64,000 bases of DNA from Tillandsia leiboldiana (lineage: Eukaryota; Streptophyta; Magnoliopsida; Poales; Bromeliaceae): positions 50,001,553-50,065,552 of the forward strand of contig CM055065.1 of NCBI GenBank assembly GCA_029204045.2. Direction: 5' to 3'. Position numbers and translations under genes: made by a program. The notes beneath the pieces were generated by a model that was not told where the DNA came from, searched no databases, and was given only the letters and a program-made list of their open reading frames with translations. Every line of letters begins with the position of its first letter. Position 1 is the stretch's first letter. Below, one piece after another: positions 1 through 12,569 of this stretch.

Positions 1-715
1 CACAATTCAAAAATATAAGGTGTAGATATGATGAATATATATGTACTAACAGTTTACAATTCCATCCTATAGTGTTATCCAGCTGAATTCTCCGTGATGT
101 TGGTTTCAACTTTATGGGTTGACAAACTTTATGAGTTTGCAACAGGGAAAATCTGTTTCCCATTTTCTTTTAAAGTTACTATTGACTTTATTATAAGAAT
201 CAGTTCCAAACTTCAATGTAGTTTCCATTTCATATCAATCAATTGTTTAATGATGCAATCACGACCATAACAGACACCCCTACTCAAGCATCTATAGTAT
301 TTCCTTCTGTTTATACCTTTACAAACTAGTATAGTAGAGATATTTCCAAATGTTGCTTAGGTTGAATCTTTGTACCCTCTAGAACTACAGAACAGCATCC
401 ATTCAGTCTAATTTTCTAATTATTTTCTAGAAACAGCGGTTTGATTCATTAGACAGCTCTGCCCAAAACAAATGATCTTGTACAACCAGTAGGTTAAATA
501 AACCACCAAAGATGGTTTGTAACCTAAAAATCTTCCAATGAGAGACCAAGAGAAGAAGCAATCAATGTGAAGCCTACTAATGAACAGCATCCTTATTGTA
601 ACAATTCATAATTCTACAAAAAAAAATAGGTATCAAATTATTCAAGTAGATAGAGAAAGCCAGCATTTATTTGTTATATTTAGCAAACCAAAACCAAATG
701 AAAAAATGTGCTCAC

Positions 716-3422
716 CTCCCGAAGAACATCAGTCAAGGCAGTTTCAGAACCGCCCACTCGTATCCTCGATAAGTATAACCGATGGAAAACCTGTAAGAAG
801 CAGCACAAGAACTACACTTCAACCAAAAGTGAGGAGTGGATCGTAACAATGGCAATTGAAGACAACCATGTTATTCTGAAACCTATAAAAACTTAATTTC
901 ATTGGTAATCCAAGATAATGTTATTAAACAAAGTTACTGAATGAAATAGATTTAATGCCATCCAAGTGATCCCATAAACCAGGAACATGTAGCTCAATAA
1001 AGTATGCCTTGATTTATATATGCTCGTGTGTGTTAGTTTAAATGACGTTAGCTTTGAAAATTTTACATTGAATTGCACTAAAGATAGAGTTAGCTTTTGA
1101 ATGTTTAAATAACCGATGGTTGGTAAAGAAGCCAAACTGAGAGTGATCTAGCAGCTGAATAGTGTGTAGGAAGTATGTAAGGAGTGGTGTTGAAGAGGTG
1201 GAGGACCTGGAGGTCAATGATCATTGGCAAATGGCAATCTATGAGAGTACTTACAGAGTAGCCTGAAGAAAGATTAAAATTGGCATTTCATAAGTCAACC
1301 AGCATAAAACCATCCTCAAACCCAGATTAAACATGAAGTTGGGCAATTGTGGTGAGAGCATCAATGATATAGCATGCTACATTACTATAACAAACATGAT
1401 ATTTCCTATAAAGGGGCATTTACAAAATTTTCATGATTTTGAGGGGTCTGTATGAAACTTTTTATGATGCCCAATATTATATACAGAGCACTTACTAACT
1501 GATCATCATGGCATATCATTTCAAGAGATATATATCAATCATCATTAACAAAAAGTTGGACATGCAATGATTAGTAGTATTAATACCTTTATTGCATACA
1601 ATTTACCATCTTTAGTGTTGCGATACAAAACCTGTTTCACAGAAACGAATTATTATTCACTATGATAGAGAAGCGAAATAACAATTTCTAGGAGTAGCAG
1701 CCTTACCACTTTTCCATAGCTACCAGATCCAATCTTATACTGGCGAACATATTCGTTAATCATCTTATTTTCATTTTCATCCTGAAATGGACAAAAATAG
1801 AGTTGGCATGACTGCTAAATATAAGATATAACATACCGTGAATTCTTTCAGCTTTTCTGTCAAAGATTTCAACAACAAAAAAATAAATAAATGAAAATGT
1901 AGATTGGAGATATCTATTGGGCACAAGGTAATTTTTTTAAGCACATCTAATTTATATTAAGACATGAGTCTCCAATTGAAACCTAACTCTACAATTAACA
2001 GTGTTGTAGTAGTAAAATATTATGCCAACAAGCATGTTCATGTCAACTGATTATGAGCAAGCCAAGCTCAAGCAGAAGGCTAAAGATCACACAAAGGCCA
2101 ACTAAAATGGCCCAGTAAGTAGAAGCTCAAGTTTGGCTAGGGCCCACTTGCGTGACTGACAAGAAATCCAAAGCTGCTGATAGTATGAATTTGGCTATTT
2201 ATATAGCCAAACCAAAGCATGTAAGGTTAAATATTGATCGGCAATTTGATCTCCGTAGCAGCATCATGCTTATATCACATCAAGAAAGTTGAAAAGCGGT
2301 AGCATATAGACTACAACAAAACAGTGATCATTTTATTGAAAGTGTACCTTAATAATAAAGAGAAAAACGTAAAGAGAATAGGCGCAACTAGATTAGAATT
2401 TAGTATTTATGTTTCTTTAAAAAGGCATCACCAACAATACTGAGGGCCGACGTAACATTCTATTTAGATCAAGGATTTAAGTGCCGTGGCACGGGGTCGT
2501 GCCGAAAACTTGCCGGCACGGTACGGCACGGTGCGTGCCGAGCCGTGCCGATGAGTGCCGGTCACAAAAAATACATGCGTGCCGACACATAATGGCATGA
2601 AATATTTAATTTCTTTAGCAACAAAATTTTTTAATTGCTTATTATGTATCTTTATCAAATATTTTGAACTTTATTAAGAAAATTACTTAGTAATTTTAAG
2701 AAAAAAGGATTTTGAACTGTATCATCGGCACGGGAGTTGTATCGTGCCGGTATCTTGTTGGCACGGTACGGTATGGTAGATACGGCCCGTGCCGATGGAT
2801 ACTTAAAACCTTGATTTAGATGGAGGAAATTGGACAGAAGAGAAAACAGGAAACTGAATCAAAAGAGAAGGAAACAACATTCACCTTTGTCGATCGAATG
2901 TACTCTAAGCTTACAGACTAAATAATAAAGAATCTTTGAAGGGTTATATTTACCCTCCTATTCTCTCACCTTCTCCTCTCTCTACTCAACAAATTTCAAC
3001 CCACAAAGGAATCGTAATTCTCACAATTTCAGAGGCAGTAATCAATGCAGCATACCAAATGAACAAACAAGAAAAAAGCTTTAGTCTTAATTTACCTTGG
3101 AAACGGTAAGTTTCCGAGTTTCCTTTACCGGAACGTCCCTGCATATCAATCCATTCTGAATCCTCGCCAAGATGATTTCTTCCGACCGTTTGACGGATTG
3201 TTGGGAACCGCTTTCGCTATCATGCGGATCATCGGGATTTTCCCCATTGTAAAAGCTGCTATCAACATCTTCCGCGTTGTGCGGCAGCAAGAAGCTGCTA
3301 GAGAAGTTTGCGCTGGAGCCCCGGAACGGCATTACAGACCTGTGGTGCTTCCGCAAGAAGCTGAAGCAACCGCAGCATCCGACGTCGGTGAGGTCGGACA
3401 TCGAAAATCGATTCCCACCCAT
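716..3422 (-). CDS. GRIK: GRIK-type SnRK1-activating protein kinase, 5' part (partial)
   Basis: Coding exons on the minus strand are 3422-3096, 1781-1707, 1631-1587 and 790-716. All have GT-AG borders and join in phase 0. The first exon gives 109 residues with a Cys-rich GCCGCF motif near the N terminus, as in plant GRIK kinases. The later exons give the start of the kinase domain: MINEYVRQYKIGSGSYGKV (Gly-rich loop), then YAIK (the ATP-binding lysine), then a segment ending LTDVLRE. The family phosphorylates the SnRK1 activation loop and so acts in energy signalling; it is also known to bind geminivirus Rep. The next kinase exon is not visible in 1-715, so the rest must lie beyond the left edge. 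The ATG at 3422 follows a likely acceptor at 3430-3431. An ATG seven codons later is an alternative start. The family call is strong; the exon joins are inferred. Confidence 0.88.
2470..2813. mobile_element. hAT-type MITE in GRIK intron 1
   Basis: A 344-bp element is flanked by a perfect 8-bp duplication ATTTAGAT (2462-2469 and 2814-2821). Its ends are inverted: CAAGGATTTAAGT on the left and the complement of CAAGGTTTTAAGT on the right. The interior is rich in GTGCCG/CGGCAC motifs in both orientations and has no coding capacity. An 8-bp duplication with CA-starting inverted ends is the hAT signature. It lies wholly within the first intron, so it should be spliced out. Confidence 0.85.
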
Positions 3423-3775
3423 ACAGGACCTATGAGATCAGACAACAAATTCAGTGACAGCAACCGATTCAAACCACAAATTCTTCTCCCAATTCTCAGA
3501 AGAATTTGCATGCTAAAATCAAATGCGTGCTTGATTCAAACCATCATCACCATCATCACCATCACATACCTAAACAACGAATTTGAATCCAACACTTTCC
3601 TATGAAATAATCAACTTAATCTTCTTGTTTCAAGTGCATTGAAACAAATTTCACATAAATCAACTTAAATTAATCCAAAAATATACACGAAGTAAAAAAG
3701 GAAGTAACTAGATCAGCAAAATTACCCAAAAAAGTAGAAATCGGAGAAAAGAACAAGAGTAGAAGCAATTACCGA

Positions 3776-3934
3776 TTCCAAATCGAGCGCCAAAGATGCA
3801 GAGATTGGCGAATTGGGAGAGATGATGAGCTCAAAGAGGAAGAAGATGTCGAGGAACGAGAGGGATCGAACGAGACATTTGGAGTCGGTTAGGGTTTGCG
3901 TTTCTCGGCCGTTTTGTTGGCTTCGGACCGGGTC

Positions 3935-3935
<1 letters not shown>
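3776..3935 (-). promoter_or_regulatory. Probable non-coding first exon and promoter side of the GRIK gene
   Basis: A minus-strand donor-like GGTAAT at about 3769-3775 and an acceptor at 3430-3431 suggest a leader intron between an untranslated exon here and the coding exon. The exon's upstream limit is not defined. A 38-base T run (3936-3973) sits just upstream. Confidence 0.4.

Positions 3936-3973
<38 letters not shown>
3936..3973. repeat. T homopolymer, 38 bases
   Basis: An uninterrupted run of T marks the border between the GRIK gene and the AT-rich spacer. It reads as poly-A on the minus strand and explains the poly-Lys and poly-Phe open frames here, which are not genes. Confidence 0.95.
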
Positions 3974-3974
<1 letters not shown>

Positions 3975-4715
3975 TTATATGTCCAAAAAATAATTTTTTT
4001 AGAACTAATTTTACTATAATTAAATTTATGTCGTAGAAATATTTCCATATATATAATTTATAATAAACAATCATGCATCCACATTTCCTTAATATATAAC
4101 CATAACTTCTTAATTTGAACGTGTGGATCCCACATATTTTTAAAATTAATTTTTAAAAATTAATTAGTTTTTTTTTCTTTTTCTCTTATTTTTTTTTCGT
4201 GTTTTTTATTTTTTTCTCTCCGACACCATTCTGTAAATTGATGAATAAAACATATAATTAATTAATAATTATTGATATATTTTTAATTTTTCATAAATTT
4301 TTTTATTTTCTAAAAAGTAAGTTATGGTGTTTTTTAAAATTAATTATAATGGAATGTGATACCACATTTTTTTGGTGTAAAGGTAGCATTGCCCATTTTA
4401 AATTAATTAGTTATTTTTTTTCTTCACATCTATGACACAGTTCTCGAAATTAATTAATAAATTATTTAATAATTAAATTTTTTAATAAATGTTTTCATTT
4501 TCTTCGGTTCTCGCTCTAACATCGTTTTCGATAAATAAAATATTTAATTATTTAATAATTATTTTCTGACATCGTTCTCAAAATTAATGAATAAAATATT
4601 TAATTACTTAATAATTATTATTAGTGTGTTTTTAAATTTTTTTAACTTTTTAAAAAAAAATTTAAAAAATAAATTATGATGGTTTAAAATATTATATTTT
4701 TTAGTATTTCTACAA

Positions 4716-5722
4716 AAACCGTTTGGTTAGATATAATTGCAAAAACAGTGTAGTTAGAAATACGTGTAGTTGATTTACACCCAGTCAGTTTGTTTAGTTT
4801 TTATATAGTTATAACTGCTGTAGTTATATTTTTTTAATTAATATGTTAATTTATATTGATAAATTCTATCACTTTTTATACAAAGAGACTAGATTATCTC
4901 TCAAAAATATAAAATATTCAGGTAATTTTTTAATTATTAATTAAAAATTTATATTTATATATAATTTTATATATTATAAAATTATATATTTATAGATGCT
5001 TAAATATATAAAATATAAAAAAATTTAAATATCAATTCAATAAAGTGTACCAAAAAAAAAAAAATCACGCGTTGTTTTTTTTTTATTTTGAACGGATGAG
5101 CCGACTGTGGTTATATAATTTTACTAATTATTTAAATTTACCATCTATAAATAAATTAGTGAATATATATAATATTTTTATTATTTTCAATAAAAATTTT
5201 AAATCTATTTAATTTTAACATTTAAATCAAACTTTAAAAAAAATTATTATGATTCTCACTTTTTTTTATCAAATTTAATAAGTATAAGTAATTAAAATTT
5301 ATTACATTAATATACACAATCACATCCTATAAAAATTTAGAAATAAAATTATTTTTTATATTTTAAATAAAACTAATTTTTAATTTTATTTTTACGCAAA
5401 CTTGTATTGCTTAAAAATTTTTATTAGTATTTAATTTTTTACAAGTATTTTTATTTATCTATATACAAGTAAACATATATTAATTAATTGATTAATTAAT
5501 TATCTATTATTGTTAAATAGTATGTGATCTTTATTCCTCACTAATTGCTGCAGCTGGAAGTATATCTAATTTGGATGTAGTTTCAATTGTAATATTAAAA
5601 AAAAAATGTGGAATCGTTACTGCAACAGTTTGACTCAATTGCACTAAACTAAACATATGAATTAAAATTATTTGTTTTTGTAACTACAGTATAATTATAA
5701 ACACGTGCAACCAAACGGCTCC
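4716..5722. mobile_element. Possible old MITE-like element with CCGTTTGGTT inverted ends
   Basis: CCGTTTGGTT at 4719-4728 is matched by its complement ending near 5718. The similarity extends inward in diverged form (TATAATT...GTAGTTA on both arms). The outer ends have decayed and no target duplication could be read. A PIF/Harbinger or hAT origin is possible. The interior is AT-rich and non-coding. Confidence 0.35.
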
Positions 5723-6145
5723 TAAGTATCTTTTAATTTCTAAATGTGTAATCAGTGAATTAGAATATAAAAGTTGAAATTTTTTTTGAGAATATATATA
5801 ACAATTTTATGATGAAAAACTCAAATTAAATTGAGTTGAATTTTTTATTTTTATTTAAATATATATTTTAAATTTTAAATATTTTATTTTTCTTTTTTTT
5901 TTGTCAAACTTTGGAATATTTTTATTTACGAAATTTGTTTCTATTGTGGCTGAAATAATATTAGATTCTTACAAATTTATTTGACAAGAATAGTTGAGTT
6001 TGTACATTAAGTGAGATTATTATTTATATATATTTTTTATATTTTTAATTTTTTTTCATTCAGTAAATTATATTTTTAACTCTACAATAACACTTATTGG
6101 CCACAAGACGTAATTACTATACTATATCAATTAATTATAATTTTT

Positions 6146-6150
<5 letters not shown>

Positions 6151-6187
<37 letters not shown>
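6151..6187. repeat. (AT)n microsatellite
   Basis: Alternating A/T for about 37 bases in the intergenic spacer. Confidence 0.95.
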
Positions 6188-6190
<3 letters not shown>

Positions 6191-7319
6191 ATATCTTATG
6201 TTTTATAGTTTTAATTATTAAAGATATTATGTAAAATTCTCATTTTAATAGTATACGCCCATCACCATAAATTAAATTCGTAGGATTTAATTACAATAAT
6301 TTTAAAATTTTAAAATAAAAGTTATAACAAGTTTGAGAACTAAAGTGTCACTCACTTTATAATTTGAATACCAAATATATAATATAGTCAGAAAAAAAAA
6401 AAAAAGACAAATAAATAAAAAACCACAAGCTTTTCTTATATTCATGTACCAGCCACGTAGGATGTCAACAATCGAATTCGAGATAAATTTTCAAAAATCC
6501 ATACCCGAACCCTGCAACCAAATCTCAATCCGAATTCGTCGATTTTTCTTTTAAAAAAAATCATATTTAAAACCGATCTAAATGTCCTAAAAATTATTCA
6601 TGACATGCTTTATTTCACTGAAAGTGGAAAAATGTGAATTTATTTTTTCAGATTTTTTTTTTTGCATATAGTCCCTTAGATTTGTTTTTTTTACAAATAA
6701 TTATGTGAAATTTGAAATTATAAAAATGATTGTATACATCAAGTTGAATACAGTGAACTATTCATCATGTTTGAATACGGTGAATGAATTTCCGTGTCCA
6801 ACTTATACTAACCTACTTATGTGCCACGTAAAGAAAATAGGGTTTGAACACTGTAAATGACTCTCCATATTTAGACAGGTGAATCTTTATCGTGTCAAAA
6901 TTATTTATTGTATTTAAAATATTTTTTAAAATTTTATAAAACTATTTATCGTGTTTAAAATAATTTTTGAAATTTGATGAACAGGAAGAAAAGGAGAATA
7001 GAAGAAGGCAATGCGAAAATGAAAAATTTATATTTGAAATAATTTTTAGAGATTTGATGAAAAAAGAGAAAGAAAATATGATGAGGTAAATCGGATAATT
7101 TTTAAAGATTTGATGTATCAGAAGTAAGAAAAAAAAAAAAAAGTAAAATAGGAATGAAAAATCCAAAGTAATTTTTGAGAATTTAATAAATAAAAAATAA
7201 GGATAAGATGAAGAAGGAAATACTGTGAATGATTAACCGTATTCAAATTAAATATCTCGTCTATATGACATTTATATGGTGCTTACATGATAGAAATAAA
7301 ATTAATTTTAAAAGACTAT

Positions 7320-7324
<5 letters not shown>

Positions 7325-7375
<51 letters not shown>
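7325..7375. repeat. (AT)n microsatellite
   Basis: Alternating A/T for about 50 bases. It produces an artefactual Tyr-Ile open frame. Confidence 0.95.
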
Positions 7376-7377
<2 letters not shown>

Positions 7378-7498
7378 GGCCTATTGTAAAATAAATCGTA
7401 TTTTTTCTATAAAAATTCACTTTAGTAGTTAAGCTCACTTTACATTTTTTTTTATAATATTATAAAATATAATAAAAAGTTAACTGCTATAATTTTAT

Positions 7499-7670
7499 GA
7501 GGATTGCTATATGTACACCCCGAAGGGGTGTACATCCTACATCTCCACCCTTTTAATGGTGACGATGTTTTTTAAAGGTCACATCAAGTGACTCCTCATC
7601 ACACCCCCATCCTTAGATGGATGGGGGTCTGAGATGTACACCCCTTACGGGTGTACACTTAGAATTTCCC
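7499..7670. mobile_element. MULE-type MITE, family B, copy 1
   Basis: A 172-bp element is flanked by a perfect 9-bp duplication TAATTTTAT (7490-7498 and 7671-7679), the Mutator-superfamily length. The ends contain TATGTACACCCC and its near-complement GGGTGTACA. The interior is nearly palindromic, with CATCC/GGATG and GGTCAC/GTGAC arms. A second copy lies at 26113-26283. It is non-coding. Confidence 0.85.
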
Positions 7671-8117
7671 TAATTTTATTCTTCTACTTACATACTAATT
7701 TAAAAATTTATGATAAAATAAAAAAAAATGAAAACTATAATTTCGATTCCAAGTGACTGAGATTTTCTATCAACAAAACATCGATAGAAAAAATTAATTT
7801 TCTCCAACAATTTCTGTCACGTTTCGGAATCGAAACTGCGATCCGAACTTACCAACAGATTCGTCGTCCATACGGGGAGCCCCGCATAGACAAAGCGTCC
7901 AACCTGTAAAAAATAGTACTACATCTATATATATATCAGAGCGAGAATAAACTACTGTAAAATAAAATCTAAACCACTGTACAACTAAAATAAAGTTACA
8001 ATATCTATCTCCCAAATGCAAATAATACATAATCGGATACACAGGAATAGTACAAATAAAAATCTTCCTATACAACATCTATGAATCCAAAAAGAAAGGT
8101 AAACTAAAATAATAATA

Positions 8118-8604
8118 GGGGCAATTTCCTACATACCCCTAAAAATTTCCCTATTTTCAGATTTACCCCTCTTAGAAGGCTAATATTAAAACTACCCTTC
8201 TTACGTTCCAACTTCTTTCCAAAATACCCCTGAAGTTAAATTCTGTTAGTGTACTGTTTGGAGCTACCGTTAGCTGTGTGAAATTACCATTTGCCCTTTC
8301 AAATATACCCTTCTACCATAACCAACTTTTCTTATGTACCCTTGAAATTTTCAATAGTTTTCGTATTTACCCTTAAAATATAAGGAAAATGTTTTAGTAG
8401 ATAGGGGCAAAATAGGTATTTTCAATAATTTTTAACTCCGATTCTTATTTAATTCTAGTTTAACCCTAGTTAACTTAACAAAGGGAAACAGTATGGGTAT
8501 TTTTAATAACGGTGGAACATATGAGGGGTATATTGGAAAGAAAAAAATAAGAGGGGTGAATCAGATATTTCTTCATATTTCAGGGGTACACAGGCAATTA
8601 TCCC
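8118..8604 (-). mobile_element. MULE-type MITE, family A, copy 1 (reverse orientation)
   Basis: A 487-bp element is flanked by a perfect 9-bp duplication ATAATAATA (8109-8117 and 8605-8613). The ends are GGGGCAATTTCCTACATACC and the complement of GGGATAATTGCCTGTGTACC, a roughly 22-bp imperfect inverted pair. It shares most of its body with copies at 20580, 27098, 27944 and 43198. The middle has no telomere-like tract, unlike copies 2 and 3. Confidence 0.88.
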
Positions 8605-11600
8605 ATAATAATATATCAGTGTACAATGAAATCCCACAATCCGGAATGGTACATCTATCTCACCAAAATAAACTACACTGGTAGGGATCTATCTCGTGAC
8701 TCCCTATTCTCAGTCCGTCGCGCCAGCTAGTTAGAGCAGAAACGGAGGGAAAAAATTCGGCAAACCTGTCACCGACAGAGGGCGTGAAAACTACATCTTA
8801 CAGTAGTTCTCAGTGGGTACCGTTTCCAAGACCAACGGTCTGCCCACTAAGTCTACTAGAGGTATAAGATAATAGAAATACTGAAAAGGATAAAAAACTG
8901 GAAATAACTATGCCGCTATCATGCTTCTATCTACTATGCTCAAAGGGTGATACAGATGAAAATGATGCATCGACTCTATCCCAGTATACTCAATCGACCC
9001 AATCACACTGACTGCCACATAGGGTCCAGTCAAACATGCGCCCACCTACTATCACACATCCACACCGGGACGAGAATTACATAGGGCGTCTGAGACTGCC
9101 CAAAAAGGGCCTAGTCAATGAGGTCAGTATCGACAAGTCACGATAACAAAGTAACTGACCCAGCTCCGGAGCGGCACTCGAGGGGAGCAACCCCATCGAG
9201 AAAAGTATCCGCGCATCTCTGTCGAGCTCCATATGGCTCATGCAGGCTATAGTACAAATCCACGATCAATCAGATCGACAATGTCCAACTTACAACACTA
9301 ACCCACTGGCCGGAGGTACTCAACAGCCGGGACCACCGTCAACCCGACGGCTCCCACATCAGGACAACAAACTCAACATGCTAAAACCCACTGGCTGGAG
9401 ATACTCCACAGCCGACGGTAACCAAGGGTCCGAAAACCCTGAAAGACTAGAGCCTACAACCCAAATCAAACAAGAATATGCTCTAGGCATAGCCTCTCGT
9501 TGTTCTCGACCCAAAGAAAAAAGCATCCCTTAGAACCCGGATCACTCGAACCCTCTCGGGTGAGGAGGTTTACAGGAAGATGTGATATTTATTACTGAAA
9601 ATTATTTTCACTCGAACCCCCCCCCCCCCCGCCCCGCCTCGGGGTGAGGACTAAAAGTAGTTTTTTTTTTATAAAACCATCTTGATTTATGAAAACCCAT
9701 TTTAATGAATTTTAACTATTTTAGAAAAATCAGTTAGAAAATAAGTTTTATTCCCAAACCCCGAAAGGCTAATGCCTTTTCCTAATCAGACAATAACAGG
9801 CTCTGGCGACCCTTCGACATTTAGAAAGAAAATATTGGTTTACTGAAATAATGTGTGTCCAAAAAAGATTCTGGGTTCAAGGTCCTGCTATCACCAGTAC
9901 ACTACTGCCACGAACACAGTGACGACAAATAGATCGGAGAAAACTCGACGACCCGGCACTACCGTTTACCCAAACGACTCCCGACACTAGTACAAGACTG
10001 GCCACAACTACCAGACTCCACTCGGTCCCCAAGAATGAGTGCAACATGCATCCCACGCTAAAAGAAATCCCGATCACTCGGCCCACTACCCAGGCGAGGA
10101 AAACATTATGTCCAAGGAATAAGGATGTAAAGTGTGGATATTTAAAGCATAAAAGAATCTAGCCCAAGTGAGGGTTCTCTACTAGTTTGATTTACACGTG
10201 CAACATATGACAGGGTGTTAGGTCAAAGTCTAATACTTTATAAACATCATGATACAGTAATACTAGCAGCTATTCTAGCATGCCGAAAGCTAATATACTA
10301 GAATTAGTGGAAAATCCGCAGTTTGGAGAAAATCAAACCAACCGACCTGGAATGCACTGATTCGTAGTCCGATCTAGCCGAAATTTGACGTGATAAATCC
10401 TTATCCTCTCTGGAATCCGATGCCACAAAAATTATCTAAATCCGCCACACGGGTTGAGCGCAATTGCTGAAACACTACACGCTGCGCGATTAAATTCCAG
10501 AATTTCAGCATGTAGTTTTAGGCTAAATAAAATATACAATTAACACCCAATACCTCAAAATGAAGCTTCCCACAGTACAATTGAAGTGTCCTCCATCATA
10601 AGAACATCCCCAAGTCTCTAAAAATCCATCTTTAATTCCCTTTAATAATCAAAATAACAAAATATTACATGATGCCCCAAATATTGACATAAATATAGCT
10701 TGCACTTCCAAGCTTAATTAGAGGCCTTTCCACAGGGAATTATCTACATCTCACAAAAGAGAACTTACTCACCTTGAAGTTAAGAAAATGTCCTAACTTG
10801 AAATTCTGAAAAAGACCAAATATTCTCAAAGTTATCCTAAAACCAAGGCTCAATGCTCAAAGGAGCAATCAAAATTTGCACGGTTGTAATCCCTAAAACA
10901 TAGCTGAGAAGATCAATAATATTACTTGGTCAAATGTGCTCCAAATTCTGCAAGCAAGTTACCAATGAATTCCACTCCGAGAGTAGATGCAAATCGAGCC
11001 AAAGAACACCTAAATTCATGCACGAATCACGAAGAAATTACATAATTACTTTAGACTATCCAAAACTCAATCTTAACGGTCCAATACTTAAACCAGAACA
11101 CAAGAGTTCCAAAGATGATAATTATACTCTAAGAAAATCTCAGATATAGGGAAAATGGTACATACCAATGTTGTAGATCTTCGAGTCCTGAAAATTTTCC
11201 CACAAAATTCATTCCAAAACTCTCATCCTACTGTCCAGAGCAGCCAAAACTCCAAGCTGAAACAAAGGGTTCCAAAGATGACCTCAAAACTCTGTAAAAT
11301 CTCATAATCTAAGGAGAGATTTGAATACCAAAGTTGTAGGCCTACCTCTTGTGAAGACACAAAACAAAAAATCAGGTCAAAACTCCCTCTGGTTAGCTCT
11401 GTAGGATTTTTGTACTGAAACGCGATGAAATGAGCTGTGAATGCAACAATGGTGATGTCCTTAAAGGTTGATGATGAAGATGATCAAAGGGCCTTCAAAC
11501 ATCCCCAAAAAATCATGCTCTTGGGTGGAGATGTAGATGGAGCTCTGGTAGAAATTCTCCTGAAAAATCATTCTCCAAAAGAGCTCAAAGGTGGTGAAGA

Positions 11601-11640
11601 AATTCTTTTTTAAAAGCATTGAAGGGACGAAGAAGGAGAA

Positions 11641-12040
11641 ATGCCTCCATGTTGCTACAGTAACGAGTCGGCCCGTCACCCGCGACCCGGGCCGCCACGC
11701 GGCACGCATCCACGCGCCCTCGCTCCCCCGCTCACTGCCGGATGGCTGCCACGGGTCCCGCTCCCCTGTGCACCGTGCGCCCGGCGCACGCTCGGTGGCT
11801 TGCACAAGCCAATGGCAGCGCGCCACGTGGCCCACGCGGTCCACGCACGGTCCATGCACCGATCATTGCGCCGGGTCTACCGAACTCTGTCGGCCAATCA
11901 GAAGGCGACACGTGGCGCCGCCCTACGCGGCCCCGTGCTGCCACGTGGCCTGTGCGCCTTTCCGCGCTCCGGCGCCTGCCCGCGGCCGCTAGCGCTGCCC
12001 GGCCTACCCGAAACAGTACTAAGGTGCCCAAAAATCCATT
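11641..12040. other. GC-rich CpG block
   Basis: About 400 bp of very high GC with many CpG and CACGTGG motifs, set inside ordinary-composition DNA. Open frames overlap in most frames on both strands, which is expected of stop-poor GC-rich DNA, and none resembles a known protein. It is probably part of the LTR-like stretch. Confidence 0.7.
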
Positions 12041-12416
12041 TTAGGGCGTCCGGAATTCCGAAAATACATCCAAATAGCCGATTTTAATCGTTTCCGCACG
12101 CTGAGTCCAAATTCGACGTCTGTTTTTGCCAAAATCCACTTCTAAATTTCAACGAAGGCCTCCGAATAGGTAAATTTTATCCAATTTTCGTACTGGGTCC
12201 AATCCTGTGGTCTGATTTGCGCACAACCATCTCCATCACCCAAAATAGGCCTCCAGATGGCGCTGATCACACTGTAAAATCTCCGCGGAGTCCGGATCAT
12301 CACCATTTAAGTTCAATAAAAATTAAATTCAATATAGAAATTAATTATGACAAACAAGCAGTTCCTAATAGAAAAGAGTACGAGCACTTTCGTGCAAAAT
12401 TGAATAGTGGAGGTAC

Positions 12417-12424
12417 TATTTATA
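12417..12424 (+). promoter_or_regulatory. Candidate TATA box for RBL19
   Basis: TATTTATA lies about 146 bases upstream of the RBL19 start codon, which would leave a leader of roughly 110 bases. It sits at the end of the LTR-like stretch. Confidence 0.4.
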
Positions 12425-12569
12425 CATTTCGCCCACTTCAGCCTGTTCAACGCACCACTTCCCTCTTCGAAAATCGACAAAGCTCCCTCTCACCATTTTC
12501 ATCTTCGTCGTCGTCGTCGTCGTCTCCGTCGCCGGAGGAGGAGGAGGAGGCGGAATCGCAGAGGGAGCA

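Larger units (their letters stand above)
3974..7489. other. AT-rich intergenic spacer
   Basis: No gene is recognisable on either strand. The stretch is strongly AT-rich with many short A/T runs. It holds (AT)n at 6151-6187 and 7325-7375, and a possible old DNA transposon at 4716-5722 listed separately. Short open frames here are low-complexity. Confidence 0.75.
7815..12426. mobile_element. Probable non-coding Gypsy-type LTR or LTR fragment upstream of RBL19
   Basis: This roughly 4.6-kb stretch has no gene but differs from the AT-rich spacer: it is of mixed base composition, with a C run at about 9618-9630 and a very GC-rich block at about 11641-12040. It begins with TGTCACG at 7815, a start common in plant Gypsy LTRs, and could end at TATACA near 12426. 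Its sentence-like low-repeat sequence resembles the long LTRs of Del/Tekay-type elements as I know them. No target duplication, primer site or pol sequence was found. A family A MITE (8118-8604) is nested inside. The boundaries and the class are inference. Confidence 0.4.

Noticed and set aside
1..715. Continuation of the GRIK kinase domain to the left edge
   Set aside because: I looked on the minus strand for the conserved kinase block that should follow LTDVLRE and did not find it, so no exon is claimed there.
7229..7432. Tyr-Ile repeat open frames here, at 19024-19464 and at 23546-23749
   Set aside because: They are translations of (TA)n microsatellites.
9240..9533. 97-codon open frame, and its neighbour at 9877-10086
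   Set aside because: It has no recognisable domain, lies in the LTR-like stretch and has no plausible splice or promoter context.
11461..12087. Overlapping long open frames on both strands in the GC-rich block
   Set aside because: GC-rich DNA lacks stop codons by chance. The frames overlap in most phases, have Arg/Pro/Ala bias and resemble no known protein.
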